Shown: positions 39,382-50,739 of the stretch, piece by piece
Layout of the letters: each line of letters begins with the position of its first letter
Position numbering within the stretch: the stretch's first letter is position 1
Assembly (NCBI GenBank): GCA_036877525.1
Contig: JAZGTH010000031.1
Location: forward strand, 5,436,501 to 5,500,500
DNA: 64,000 bases
Direction of reading: 5' to 3'
Source of the DNA: Chromobotia macracanthus
Taxonomy: Eukaryota; Chordata; Actinopteri; Cypriniformes; Botiidae
Notes under the pieces: generated by a model
Database searches by the model: none
Seen by the model: only the letters and a program-made list of their open reading frames with translations
What the model was told of the DNA's origin: nothing
Translations under genes and position numbers: made by a program

Positions 39382-41429
39382 TTAATAAGACTAACAGCAT
39401 CAAACCAGCCACACTTCACCTCTCATGCTTATTGTTTTATTCTAGAACATTCTACAACAGACATTCTACAGTGTAGTGAATGAAACCAGCCCATGAGTGA
39501 GAGGTCTGAATGGCAGTACTGTGCTTCATATGGAGAAATGGAGAGTAACCAAGCAAGCAACTTCACAGTATGAAACCTTACTCCTCTTTCCCCTTCCTCA
39601 GTCGTTCTCTCTTCCCTGGAGGAGCTCATGCAGGCTTTCCATCAGCACATGAGTCTACTGGAGACCTGACAGCATTGCTTGGCCAGGGCAGGCAGTCTCT
39701 ATCCATCATACGGCTGGATCATTAAGGAGTGAAAACACAAGTCGCCTCTGAGGAGGCCAAACAAGCATGGGGAAACATGGCAGAAAGAGAAAGAGGTCTG
39801 GTGTATTTACAACACAGGCTTGGGGAATAAGGTCGTGGAAGCCCATCTGAAAACACACACAGGTTGTGCTGATTTGTAGGCCCCAGAGAAGTGAGCCTGC
39901 TTTGGTGTTTATTAAAGCGACTGATGCCTGTACCCTGGCAGCTAAGTTTGAGTTTATTTTAGCTCATAGCCAATATATTTAAGCATTATCCAGAATGCAA
40001 TGCATCTGACAACTTCTCTCAAGTGACGCCTGTTGCACACGCCTGTGCACAACAGAAGCCTGCATCCATATGCCATTAGCTGAAAATATGTTTGTGTGAT
40101 ATACACAGGAAGACACAAACGCACAAAGATGCTTCCTATAGTGAGGTTCACTTTACAAGATCCTGAGCCAAAAAATAAATTTTTTTTCTTTGCTTTTTCT
40201 CTGCTGCATTCTCATAAATTCAGAATGTGGTACCCATATTGGTCTCTTATTGCTATGGCAACTAGCAATTTCTCTTGCTCTTTGGGCCCTGTGCTGCCAT
40301 TACCCAATCAGAACTAGACCTTTGTTAAGATTCCCTCAGGCTCCACGTATTCAACTCACTATGATGAACTGACCTTACACTAAAGAGAGAACGACAGCGA
40401 GAGAGAGACACCTCCAAGCTATCTGTCTCTCAGCGCAGCTAAGAAATAAGAGAGAATGGGGCATTTAACTGGCATTACAATATGCTCTCTGATCTGCAAG
40501 GAAGACAATAGACAAATGACAATCTGCTCCCAGCCAGCAGTTTCTTCTGTCTCCTCTCTCCTTTTCGCATTCATTCTCTAGATGGAAGAAAGAGACTAAC
40601 AGGAAAAAGCCTGGATGATGCTGAACTGGGGATGTGCAAAACTACTACAGAAGTGTAAAACGACTATTTAATTATTTAACAACCTTCTCTAGGTTGCTTT
40701 TAAAAGTTGTATAAAAAGTTTAATACAACTATAAAAAATAATTCTTAATAAAAAGTTCAGTCACTATGATAAAACTTTCATCAGAAAACTTGCATCATTT
40801 TCAACAGAACATCACCACGTGTGTCATCTCACAAAAACGGACAAATCAAAGCCATGTTGATAATTGGAAGTTGAGCAATTTTGCACAATGCTGCTTAATA
40901 TGTCATGCTTTAAGGCTTTTAGTCTTTAAACAGGTGCTTTTTGGTTCTGTTCAGAAGCAATACTTTCTGCTTATTGCTTTGCTGCAAGATTTTTATTGAT
41001 GCAGGTAAAAACAGCTGTGACATCTAAATGGCAGTGCTATCTCTGTGTATTGTCAGTGTATGTGTGTGTGTGGGGTTGGGCAGTCGAGGCATAACAGCGA
41101 GGCAGAGGGAGATGAATGGCAGGTTTATTGAGGTCCTGTCAGCAGCCGTGTTTCAGGTCAGAATGACGGACAGCTGATTTAGAGTGGTGCTCTTAAACTA
41201 TAAAGCAATCATAACCACACTCTTGTTCTTTAGACAAACTCTGTTTCCCCTCCACACACACACACGCGCTTCAACAGCTATAAACACACTGTCACCCATG
41301 TAAAAACAAACTTGTGCTACAAATCCTCACGGCCGCACACTAGCGCACATCCTGAAATGTCTTTGCTACCACACAAACACAAATGCACATGCCAAATGAA
41401 CATTCTCTCACTCGAACCCTTTAACTCCT
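39382..41429. other. Intron spacer, nothing recognised
   Basis: Mixed composition with small GA and CA patches (40398-40410, 41256-41266). No gene or named repeat. Confidence 0.5.
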
Positions 41430-42060
41430 GTCGCAATAGAGGGGTAATCAACAAATTATAGGTGCGGCATTAAATCTAAATGTTCGTCTGTAATAAGAAA
41501 TGTTTCGAATTAGGGAATGAGCGAGGGAGAGGATGAGAGTGACGAATGAAGACAGAAAAAGAACTACAAGATAATTGATGTGAGCAATTACAACTTCCAT
41601 GTCGGAGCAAATTGGCCAGCATTTCTCAGCTTGTAAGGGCTCGTGACCTCATTATCGCAACTGTGGTGAGGAATAATCAAAATTAGCATTGAGGTTTGAG
41701 GATCTGTGATGAACACAGGATGGAAAGTTTTACTCTTATGTAATCCATTTTGATTTACACCAGAGGGCTTCATATGCAGGTCAACAACCTCGGCAGAAAT
41801 GCAACTTCTCTGCAAAACGCCTCAAAGTCTTTCCATGTCCTGGCAAAATCTAACAATAATAGTAATCAAAATTAAGAACAACATCTATATTATATGACAT
41901 AAATCTGCTCCAGCGGCCAAAATTACAGGGTGTAGACTGTTTTACCACATACCAAAAGAATCCCCCGGCCCAGGAGAAATAATAATTTACAGACACTAAA
42001 CCACTGGGTCGAATTCAAGTATGTTCACTGTATAATGGTGAGGGAGCTACAAATCGCTTT
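41430..42060. promoter_or_regulatory. Candidate intronic enhancer
   Basis: ggggtaatcaacaaattata, acaagataattgatgtgagc, cgtgacctcattatcgcaac and aataatcaaaattagcattg in the left part. The second part at 41910-42060 has agaaataataatttacagac. Unique and repeat-free. Confidence 0.45.
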
Positions 42061-42749
42061 AAACCCCTCATAGAGTTCCAAAGTGAAGACTCGAGAGACT
42101 TAGAGAAAGAATTATTTTTTATAACATTCTATTTAGACAACATTTAGATGAAGTGTCACAACACACACATAAACAACTGCAGCTGATTTGTATAAGAGTC
42201 AGATTTGTATAAAGGTCTATCAACTACTGCAAGTGCTAGAAAATGTTGACAACTATTATTGTATATAATATAATATATATTGACAAGAAAATATTGACAA
42301 TTTCTATAAATGTACATAACATTTTGATCATCTGAAAAGTTATATATAACAAATAACATAACATATATGCTATCATAGAATAGAAAACAATGAAATAGAA
42401 TAGATTACATTCCTTAAAATTACATACTAAATTTAAACTGAACCCTGTTTCTCTGTTTCTGTTTATCTCAAGTTCTCTCTGCTGACATCACTGTCATGCT
42501 GATCTTCAGGCTGCTTGTGTGGGTATCGAGCACATCTTGATACCCCTCCACATGACAGATAACTAAACAGGCCAAACTGCCACCTGACCCAAAATGTAAA
42601 TATTTCATTGCTCTGCTTCCATTCAGTCCGTGATGAATGATGAATTAGCAATAAAATGTGTTACCCAGAAATCCCACAGTACTGTTACTATGGTGACCAA
42701 GGAGCAGGTAATGTCATGTCTTTCTGACTGTCTCTCTCTATGTCAGATT
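42061..42749. other. Intron spacer, nothing recognised
   Basis: AT-rich, with low-complexity tata words at 42255-42370. No gene or repeat named. Confidence 0.5.
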
Positions 42750-43434
42750 AGCAGGCTATAATGAGAGTGAATAGCCGCTTTAAGAATGGCCCCACTGTAG
42801 GAGGGATACTGTGGTGAAGGAGATTTTAACTGTCATATTTTGGCCTTTTAGTTTCGTTTTGTTTCTGGCTTTAACTGACCTCATTATCATCTCCCGCTTT
42901 GTCTCTCATCAGCGAGACGATGGAGGGTGAATAAAGACGCCAAATGCTCTGGGGGCATGGTAAGCCCCTCCCCTATCCGTTCCGCTGCACAAAGGCGCAC
43001 ATACACACCCCAAAAGACAGCACTAATGTGCTGTTTACTGGAATCCGCAGCCCTGTAATTGGCAATTTATTTGATAGGCAGCCGGGTAATGATGGCATTT
43101 CACTCCCGCCACAGAGACTAAACACTTGTGTTTGATTCGTCCCTTTCTGCCACACGCCCTCTTCTCTCCCTCATGCCTTTGCCATGGCCTCCAGCCACTC
43201 CGCCTGGGGAAACCACGCTGCCACACTGGCTTCAAACGCGGCTGAAAGGGGACCTGGGGCTTAGGAGCAAATACAGCAGGCCTGCCAATTTATCCAAGGT
43301 TTGGGGTTACCGCTGGGTAGAGTGAGGCTGATGCGCCATTTGTAGCTTAATGAGCTGGCAGAGCACGGGGACAAGGGAGGGAGAGTGCGAGGAAAACAGA
43401 AAAAAACTGAGCTACGGAGCGAGATGGCCCGCCG

Positions 43435-43450
43435 TGACCTCTTTTGACCT
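43435..43450 (-). promoter_or_regulatory. DR4 nuclear-receptor element
   Basis: TGACCT at 43435-43440 and again at 43445-43450 with a 4-base spacer (cttt). On the minus strand this is AGGTCA-N4-AGGTCA, the form used by thyroid hormone receptor or LXR with RXR. Both half-sites are perfect. Confidence 0.6.
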
Positions 43451-43457
43451 CAGCTTC

Positions 43458-43467
43458 CTGTCAATCA
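43458..43467 (-). promoter_or_regulatory. PBX-PREP/MEIS composite site
   Basis: ctgtcaatca, on the minus strand TGATTGACAG, the canonical PBX-PREP1/MEIS heterodimer site. It lies 8 bases from the DR4 repeat. Confidence 0.6.
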
Positions 43468-44104
43468 AGCAGAGATAAATCAACACAGAGCTCTCTTTCA
43501 GTTTTTAAACGCCAGTTCAGCAGAAAGGAGTAAGATAGAGAAGATCATTAGCACACTGCCAGAGAGTGTGTAACGTGGGCTAGAATTACTCCTTATACTC
43601 CTGACTCTTCCACAGACTCTTGAGCGCCCTCATTTTTGTTTCACTTACAACTGGGGGGTGTGCATGCAAGTATGAACACATACCAATCATAAACACTCCT
43701 GCATGTCCAATCTAAAGAAATTCTCTCTTTGGTTCCTCTTCCTGCCTCGCTCTGTCTTTGAGGGAACTATTATCTAGCACATCTGTGCTGGTATGAAGTG
43801 GCTTTTTAATGACGTGACTGTGAATAGCCTGCTTTCCATCATCCTCTCAGGATGGAGATGCTCTATTTTCGGTGTGACCCTGAGAAACTGCTCAAGCTAA
43901 AAATTTTTGATCTTCACTACATCACTATCAGCACCCTCCATTTAGAATACTCAGGGGTTGGGTTTCTGACGTTCAGAGACGGCCAAATACATCTGTCAAA
44001 GAACTTAGTCAGAGCGGATGATATATTTACTTTGATGCAAATGTCAATGAGGCTGTGAGGAACTGAAGTCAAATTTGTCAACACAAATGTTGTACTTTTT
44101 CAGA

Positions 44105-44165
44105 AGGACAGTTCTCTTAAATATAAAAATTTTGTCACGAACCTTCATGTTGCTCCAAATTTGCC
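44105..44165 (+). repeat. Interspersed repeat, GTTCACCCA-type, degenerate
   Basis: aaggacagttctcttaaata then ttttgtcac...ccttcatgttgctccaaa matches the start of a repeat family very common in cyprinids that also occurs here at 48301 and 61041. The first block is mutated. Confidence 0.5.
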
Positions 44166-44459
44166 TCGATTTTGTAGTTATTTGTGTTCATTATAGTTAA
44201 ATAAGACATTAATTAAAACTGGATTAAAACATATTCCTGAAAATCAAACAATTAGTTTACACTTATTAAATGAGTTAAACAAAATAAAAAAAACAAAGAT
44301 TTACACATTTTGCAAGAGCAAACTTTTACCATTCCAATAAAATTGTATCATCTGTTTCATTTCTAATCTGTTTCTCTCTTCCACTCACGTTTCCTATTCC
44401 TCTTATTCCTGCTGTTCCTCCCACTCCCACTTTATCCCTTTAGTCTTCTCTCTCTTCCC

Positions 44460-44680
44460 TGACGAGGGGCTGCAGGTATCATTTCAATTTTTGATGTCAA
44501 CATCAAATTACTTATTTCATTTCATGCCTGGCCAAGCATCCTATAGCTACATGCAGCAGCGGCCGCGCTTGGCTTGTTCTGCCGTGTCTGTTGCGAGGTC
44601 TCGCCGTGCCCTCCAGCTGACAGCTCTAATTATGCCTGATATCTGATAGAGCCTGTGCACGCTCCCAGACTCACACCTCC
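44460..44680. promoter_or_regulatory. Candidate intronic enhancer with central palindrome
   Basis: Contains the 18-base palindrome tttgatgtcaacatcaaa (44490-44507), a NotI-type gcggccgc (44560-44567) and agctctaattatgcctgata. GC-rich and AT-rich phrases alternate. Confidence 0.4.
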
Positions 44681-44860
44681 ACCACAGGAGACCAGACTAA
44701 AGGGTTTAGAGAAGCTCTGCACCAGGCTGATTGAGCCTGCACTCATGCCTGTGTATAAATCCATAAACAAGCATAGCGCTCTGTTTTCATAACATTCCAT
44801 ACAATGTAAACTGTATGAATTACCTTCACATGGCTGAATGCTGTTTTAACAGGGGATGAG

Positions 44861-44912
44861 TGAGTGAGAGAGAGAGAAAGAGAGAGAGAAAGAGATTAAA
44901 GAGAGGGGGGGG
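44861..44912. repeat. GA-rich tract ending in an eight-G run
   Basis: gagagagagaaagagagaga, then agagattaaagagag, then an eight-G run. It abuts the SINE at 44930. Confidence 0.85.
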
Positions 44913-44929
44913 ATGACATTAAATTACTT

Positions 44930-45079
44930 ATACATTACGTTTAGCAGATGCTTTTATCCAAGGCGACTTACAGTACAAGTACAGTTATACATTTTATTAG
45001 CATGTGTGTTCCCTATGAATCGAACCCACAACCCTGGCACTGCAAATTCGATGGTCTACCAATTGAGCTACAGGAACTA
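44930..45079 (-). mobile_element. tRNA-derived SINE, near full length
   Basis: Read on the minus strand, the head carries an A-box-like tagctcaattggtaga (45055-45070) and a B-box-like ggttcgattca (45016-45026), the internal RNA polymerase III promoter of a tRNA-like SINE. A roughly 45-base body follows, then a tail reading gtaagtcgccttggataaaa and catctgctaaa. This tail is very common in teleost genomes and occurs again at 10637. It overlaps the edge of a GA-rich stretch at 44861-44912. It is not a functional tRNA gene, because the cloverleaf arms do not close. I do not assign a family name. Confidence 0.75.
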
Positions 45080-46000
45080 TAATGGGAGAAAGTGAGACAG
45101 CTTTAGAGAAGAGAGTTTATTAAAGAACCCTGTTGTAAATGTGTGAAACAGGAAGTCACGGCTGGACAATAATTTTGTGTTCCTAGTCATCTTGGTGTGC
45201 TAAAAAAATGTAAATGTGAATGAGAATATGTCAAAGACTTTTACTATTTTACTCTAGAGGTTTTTTTAGGGGGTGTTAAAAATTGTGGCCAGCATGTATT
45301 GAAGAAAAACCTTGATTTTCCTCTCACTTTCTTGATTGACTTTAGAGAAAACATTCTCTAATGTGTGAATTTTGACCATGGACTGTATATATAGAGTGTG
45401 TGTGTGTTTAGAGCACATGACTGTTGTCCAAGCATGGTCACTGTTACATTTTTCCACTTCGTTACTTCCTGTCGTCTCCACTTCTACGGTATATAAGCAC
45501 AGTTGCGCTTCACTCAGAGCCTCCACCGAAGCTGCCAGCTGAGTAAATAGGATGTTCTTATCAGCACCCCAGCACAAACACATAGCTGAGCCTGCAGGCC
45601 TGAGGGTGCAGACAACCTCCACTCCTCTACCTCACACTCTGACGCAACACGCACGCACACACACTGCAGCTCGGCTCTTAAAACACTCCTATTGTTCTTG
45701 TTGGCATAGGGCCACATCGGTTTAGACCAACAGAGTGGATAAGAAAAACTGTAAATTACTGTTTAAATATTGAACCTCTTTGTTTTTAAGGAGGACAATA
45801 AGCAAAGCAGCCAACCGACCGATAATGATCAGGGGTCGAATGATTGTAGCTACTGAATGCAACTGGTTCAGTTTAACAGTGGATTTTTAAATGAAATGTT
45901 AGCATGCATTTTTACATGTATTTTTAGCTGGTGATGTTTGCAGTGTTTAGACTAGCTGCAATGTAATTGGATAATATTTGGAGATGCTTGGACTTGATTG

Positions 46001-46009
46001 GTTACTCAC
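46001..46009 (-). other. auts2: Splice donor of the AUTS2 exon
   Basis: The minus strand reads GAC|gtgagtaac. GTGAGT is a near-consensus donor and it follows directly on the last matching residue (Asp), which fixes the exon's 3' edge at 46010. Confidence 0.8.
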
Positions 46010-46111
46010 GTCTGTCAGTCTGTCTCTGGAGCTGCTCCGGATGGAGGGTTTGGATTCGCAGCTGATGCTCTCGCTGTCACTGTCCTTACAGTTGTTCTGA
46101 CCCGGCTTTAA
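46010..46111 (-). CDS. auts2: Internal coding exon of AUTS2 (34 codons)
   Basis: AUTS2 is a nuclear activator of transcription that works with a variant PRC1 complex in developing neurons, and it also has a cytoplasmic role in actin control. Read on the minus strand, this exon begins LKPGQNNCKDSDSES and ends SSSRDRLTD, with no stop. It is 102 bases long, starts and ends in phase 0, and is bounded by ttctccag| and |gtgagtaac. From memory, the human AUTS2 exon reads LKPGQNSCRDSDSES...SSSRERLSD and is also 34 residues, with about 25 of 34 identical. It is serine-, aspartate- and glutamate-rich, so probably disordered and open to phosphorylation, and it has no catalytic motif. Because both ends are phase 0, skipping it would keep the frame. 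Which teleost paralogue (auts2a or auts2b) is not resolvable here. The related FBRSL1 and FBRS do not, as I recall, carry this LKPGQN segment. Confidence 0.85.
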
Positions 46112-46141
46112 CTGGAGAACCCACAGAAAACACACAGAACA
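46112..46141 (-). other. auts2: Splice acceptor of the AUTS2 exon
   Basis: On the minus strand a T-rich tract containing tgtgtgttttctgtgggttc runs into ctccag immediately before the first codon (TTA, Leu). The tract is broken by several G residues, so it is of moderate strength. This is what fixes the exon's 5' edge at 46111. Confidence 0.75.
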
Positions 46142-47209
46142 AAGAAACATTCGGAACACATAAGAAAACCTTATGAGACTTAAAACACATGGTTATTATA
46201 TTGTAAGCCAGAGAAGAAACAATGTTGACAGATGTTATTATTTAGATCATATTTTGATATCATACATATACTTAACCTATTTAACTAAATAAAAACGAGG
46301 AGAAGTGGGGCCTTATCCAGAAAGCCACAAGACTTTTGGCAATAAACACAGGTTTAATAGGAAATGAACCACAGACAAACAGCCACCCCTTCTGTGACAT
46401 CATCAACCTGTCGGGATCAACTTCCTGTGTAGCTAAAGCTTGTTCTGCAGGCCACTGACACCCACACATCTGCTTTCTCCCAGAAAAGCCTGACCTCATA
46501 TCAAACCTGTGAGAACAAGAAATACCCCCCCCAAACAACATCAAAAACAGCTTTCCATTCTGTAAGCCATTCTGCAGGAACCAGAGGTTCACAGCAGGTG
46601 TCCTTCTCCAGACGAGAAACCATAAAGAACACAAGCACAGCACAGAGCAGGAGAAGAACACTTCTGAGGAGGAGAAGTGGGGGGTGGAGAATAAGAGGCC
46701 ATGAAATCCAAAAACATCCAAGTCCTACTATAGTTAACACAACAATGCCACACTCCTGGGACCCGACAACCGTTGTCAAGGCCTACAATTTTTTTCTTGG
46801 CCATTCAGACAGGTCGTTTCTGCACCTTTCGCCCTGCCAAAAACGGCTGCTTTTATCTCTCAGCACATAAAAACCAAGTTTTATGGGTAAAGATGAGCAG
46901 AAAACCACTGCAGTGTCACTAGATGGAAAAAGCAGAGTAGGTCATGACGCACTGGGGGGTTGTTTACTGAGATGGAGAGCTAGATCAGTAGACCTCCATT
47001 TCTTTTTCCCATCATTCTCTCCCAGATGTTCTCGCTTTATCTGTCTGTCTCTCTCTCACACTTTCTCGTTTACTCTATCACGTAAAAGGAAAAAACAGAT
47101 TCTCTGTGATAGTTCTCTACAAAGGTGGCAGCAATGGAGGGGGAATAAGATCTCCAATCGGAGGGCTGGAGAATATCTCTTTTCACCGGTTCAGGCTGTG
47201 GGTTGTTAA
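46141..47209. other. Intron next to the exon, nothing recognised
   Basis: The stretch immediately upstream of the exon has open frames on both strands (for example 146 residues from 46721 leftwards) that match no known domain and are judged chance frames. A CT-rich patch lies at 47040-47060. Confidence 0.5.
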
Positions 47210-47350
47210 AGGCGCAGTGGCGGGATAAGGGACTGCAGGGAAGAGGGCCCTTGAGTAAAGCACATAATTAAAATGAAACTGTTCCTTTTCTGTAGCCATT
47301 AGCTATGTGAAAGGATCTCTCTCAGAGGGAGAGCCCAGAGACTCCAGGCA
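47210..47350. promoter_or_regulatory. Possible conserved non-coding block
   Basis: ggcgcagtggcgggataagg, catccataattaaaatg-like cacataattaaaatgaaact and tagccattagctatgtgaaa. Compact and unique. Confidence 0.3.
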
Positions 47351-49180
47351 GAGTCAGCTGACTGTACCAGCAGGCCTCCATGATAAGAGAAGAACTGCTC
47401 AGAGAAAAAAAGTTGGCAATGAAGACAAGAAGGACAATGAAGAGTGGAAGGAAAGGTGAAAGAAAACCGTAACAGTGTAGTGGACTCTCCATGTAATTAT
47501 AATGAATGATGACTGGATGACACAGCACAGATCATAAAAGTATTTCCATTACACAACAAAGTTTAATACTGATGGTTAGGTGTTCTAAAAAGGATTTATT
47601 ACACTGCTATGAGGAAGCAGTTGTGCTATTCTCTATGTAAATACTGTAACTGTCTATATAAAAGAATTAGTGGTGCATAGTTTTATTTAAAAAGGGCACA
47701 CTGTGAGTTATTCAGTTTATAATCAAATATTCACACAGATATTGTATTACACCCAGATAGCACATCCACCTTTAACCAGTTAAGCAGGTACATCTTTCAC
47801 CAGAATTATAAGGTCTATTGCAAAGTGTTATTAGGTTTCTCCACTCAATTCCTCCTAATGCCTCTTATACAGCTTTTGAAAAATGAACAAGTGTTTCTTT
47901 CTCCTGAAAATTCTCTGCAGGTCTCCGTGCTTTTTTTTCGGGATTCAATTAATAGAGGTATACAATGACAAAAGTTCACTACTGTAGTCGCAATAAATTA
48001 CCATCATCAAAACGTTTAACTGAAATTAGTTTCTTAACCACAGTCAATAAATCACATAACTAAAGCAGTCCATTACCCTCTGTGTTCACACTTGTGATGG
48101 TCATTCATTGCTTCATTGCTTTCAGAATACTTTTAAGGTGTCACATTAGTTTAATTGCTTGTTTAACTGACTCTAGAACTCATCTAAATTTTAGACACAA
48201 AGTATGATTATCATTGTGTAGATTCTTATTGGATCAGTGTTCTTCCTGGCACTGTTCAGTTTTGGCACTTGATGTTATATACCGCTGCTTGCTATATTAA
48301 AAGGGCAGTTCACCCAATAACAAAAATTACATCATAATTTCCTCACCCTGATGTTATTCAAACCTGTATGACTGACTTTCTTCTTTGCCAAAAAGGTGTT
48401 AGAAAGAACAGCAATGCTTGAATGTGAAGGTAGCTGGTTTTAAACTCTTAAAGCTACAAAATAAGCCCAATATAACCTTATTATGACTGCATATGACTGC
48501 ATATGACTCTAACCTTATGTTCCAAGTATAATGAAGCCAGATGATACCTTGGTGTGATAACAGACTGCAATGTAAGTTATGCAGTAGAAAACATAAGTAT
48601 ATTCAGTCTGGCAAGTCAGGCTCAATCCCCATTCACATTCATTGCATGTAAAACAGCTGCATGAACATTTACCACAGTATTTCCTTTGTGTTCCAAGGAA
48701 GGAAAATTAAATCATAGATGTTTAGAATAAGGGTAATAATACAATTTCGTTGCTAGCTGAAAGTGTAATATATTTGCCAAACCACCATCTCTCATATGAA
48801 TGGTCGTGTTCGTGTAAACATTAATATGTGTGTGTACATTGTAATAAATGTTGTTTATGAGTGTGTATTTACAGTGTGTTTGTACGTGCACATACAGGCG
48901 TGCGAGTGTTTTCACAGTGTTCCTCCTGCAATCATAATGATGCTAATAAAGACTGACAGTTCCCTGTGTTGCAGCATAAGGAAAAACTCCTTTAACAACC
49001 CTGAGAGTGAAGCCCGGGTAAAGATTCCCCCTCCAGGAAGATAACAAACAGATGGTTATCATATTCCAGGGACTAATTCCTCAACAATTAAAAACACAGT
49101 GAGACATCAGTATCTAATGAAACATTTAAACTACCAGTAAGTGCATCTGCCATTAATTTCAACACAGTTCTTGTTTTGCT
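47351..49180. other. Intron spacer with one GTTCACCCA-type repeat
   Basis: Apart from the repeat at 48301, and the tandem atgactgcat pair at about 48484-48503, nothing was recognised. Confidence 0.5.
48301..48402 (+). repeat. Interspersed repeat, GTTCACCCA-type, best copy
   Basis: aagggcagttcacccaataa, then cctcaccctgatgttattca and aacctgtatgactgactttc. This is the clearest of three copies in the window, all on the plus strand. It is probably the end of a non-autonomous DNA element, and I do not assign a family name. Confidence 0.65.
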
Positions 49181-49189
49181 TCAATCTGT

Positions 49190-49500
49190 TCCCTGTTAGG
49201 GCTGATTTCTCCCCCACCCTCTCGGAGTTTATTGAAGTATAGAATTAACAACTGTTTTCAATAAGCAGTCAGCAGGATTCTCTGGCACAAAAGCCTCCAC
49301 GCTATTAAAGATTAATTTATGCTGCCAAGGCTTTGATGTGAAGCAGTAATGGAAAGAGGTTCTCGCGTTGCCTTCCTCATAAAAAGGTCACAGAGACCTG
49401 TACAAGTTAATCCCGCTCTTCTGATCGGCCGCAAAGAGAAATAGAAGTGGTTTTATAGAAGGCAGAGTTTTACAGCGCTGTAATCACACTGCATTTAGCC
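49190..49500. promoter_or_regulatory. Candidate intronic enhancer
   Basis: gctattaaagattaatttat, agttaatcccgctcttctga then tcggccgcaaagag, and ttacagcgctgtaatcacac, which contains the palindrome ttacagcgctgtaa (49470-49483). Confidence 0.4.
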
Positions 49501-50739
49501 AGTCTGTCTGTGAGAAAGCTGCTGAGAAGGTTGAGAGCTTCCAGTGGTGTGTATGAAGGCCAAGCATAATGACGGTTTCTGACTGCTTATCAAACGTATT
49601 TTTTTAGCCATGTAGTTGGATGTATAAATCCAGATTCACTCTGATAGCAAAGCTCTTTGAGTGCCACAGTAATTCATGCCAGCTTTTAAAAGACTGTGAA
49701 CAACTTTTGACTGCACAACAAGACTTTATATTTGAATTTACTGTGATTTCATCCCGGCGCCAGCACTAAAGCTGTGCATCCATTACGATTGCCTATACAA
49801 CAGTCCATAGTCCTAAGTGTGTTTTATACAGACTGTCTGAAAGATGCCGAGAGCAATAGCTTAGAGTTTCCACATAACAGACAGTTTTAATGGCTCTTTA
49901 AATGTGAAAGCAGGGACTGCAGATTTCAATGGCACTCCTGGAGAATGGTGGCTTAATATGAAATAATACTGAAATACGTTAAGAGGCCGGGTGTAAAAGC
50001 CATATTAGTTTATTCTGAGATGGAAGCGCTTGTAAAATAGAGGAAAAGCCCAGCTCAAGGCAAGAGCTTATTGTAGATGAACATCCATTCAAAGTTGTCA
50101 ACAGCAAGTGATTATGTAGGAATACTGTTTTTGCAATACTTTGGTTTAATGTATTTAAGAGCCAAGAACCCACTGGAAGAACAAAAGCGTTTTAGTACAA
50201 ATTTACCAAAGGTTCCACAGAGGCTAAGACAAAGCTCAAGTAATGAGGGTAAGCATGCTTTGAAAGACCCAAGTTTGCACACGACTAGACTCTTTAAACG
50301 GCTTTTGAAGCTTTTACAGGATTATCGTTTGCACAAGCAGTCAATTATTTCTTTTGCCCACTTTTAAGAAACTGCTTGGCAGTGTTATGATAAAATTTTA
50401 CAAGTCAACTGAGCAATTCTCAGAGGCTCGGCCCAGAACCCAGCGCCACCAAACAAAGGCCGCCTCCTCTGAGCTGGCCTTCTAAACGGCACTGATCACA
50501 AATCCCAATACCCTTTTCATCCAAACCTCTGTTTTAAACATTGATCCTGACCCTTTGCTGCCAGTGGAAGCCTCAGGGATACTGTTGCTATCAGCTTCTG
50601 TTCTTCCTTAGTTACACACTATATCAGCTGTGCGGCTTGGCGGTAATAAAACCTGGAACAATTTACCAGCTTTTATTGTTCTTTTGTGGTGTTTCAGCGC
50701 TGCTAACCTGTCCTCTGAGGAGCCAACAGAGAGTGTGAG
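49501..50739. other. Intron spacer
   Basis: Unique sequence. The part at 50400-50530 is GC-rich (ggctcggcccagaacccagc) and may be regulatory. The 96-residue frame from 50077 has no known domain. Confidence 0.45.

Larger units (their letters stand above)
42750..43560. promoter_or_regulatory. Candidate intronic enhancer, about 2.5 kb downstream of the AUTS2 exon
   Basis: gctataatgagagtgaatag, ctgtaattggcaatttattt, gtagcttaatgagctggcag and, near its right end, a DR4 plus PBX-PREP site (43435-43467). CpGs are retained through the block. Among the most information-dense stretches in the window. Confidence 0.5.
1..46009 (-). other. auts2: AUTS2 intron downstream of the exon (partial)
   Basis: This is inferred to be intron on the 3' side of the exon. 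The next AUTS2 exon (a segment with YFCDSDSDQEEKASD in the human protein, as recalled) was looked for and not seen, so at least 46 kb of this intron lies in the window. It holds most of the candidate enhancers and few transposons. Confidence 0.7.

Noticed and set aside
44930..45079. tRNA gene, because of clear A and B boxes
   Set aside because: The acceptor and anticodon arms do not pair, and a SINE body and tail follow the head.
45266..45622. 118-residue minus-strand open frame downstream of the exon
   Set aside because: No resemblance to the next AUTS2 exon or any family I know.
46281..46721. 146-residue minus-strand open frame just upstream of the AUTS2 exon
   Set aside because: It does not resemble the preceding AUTS2 exon, lacks a donor at its end, and three other frames overlap it.
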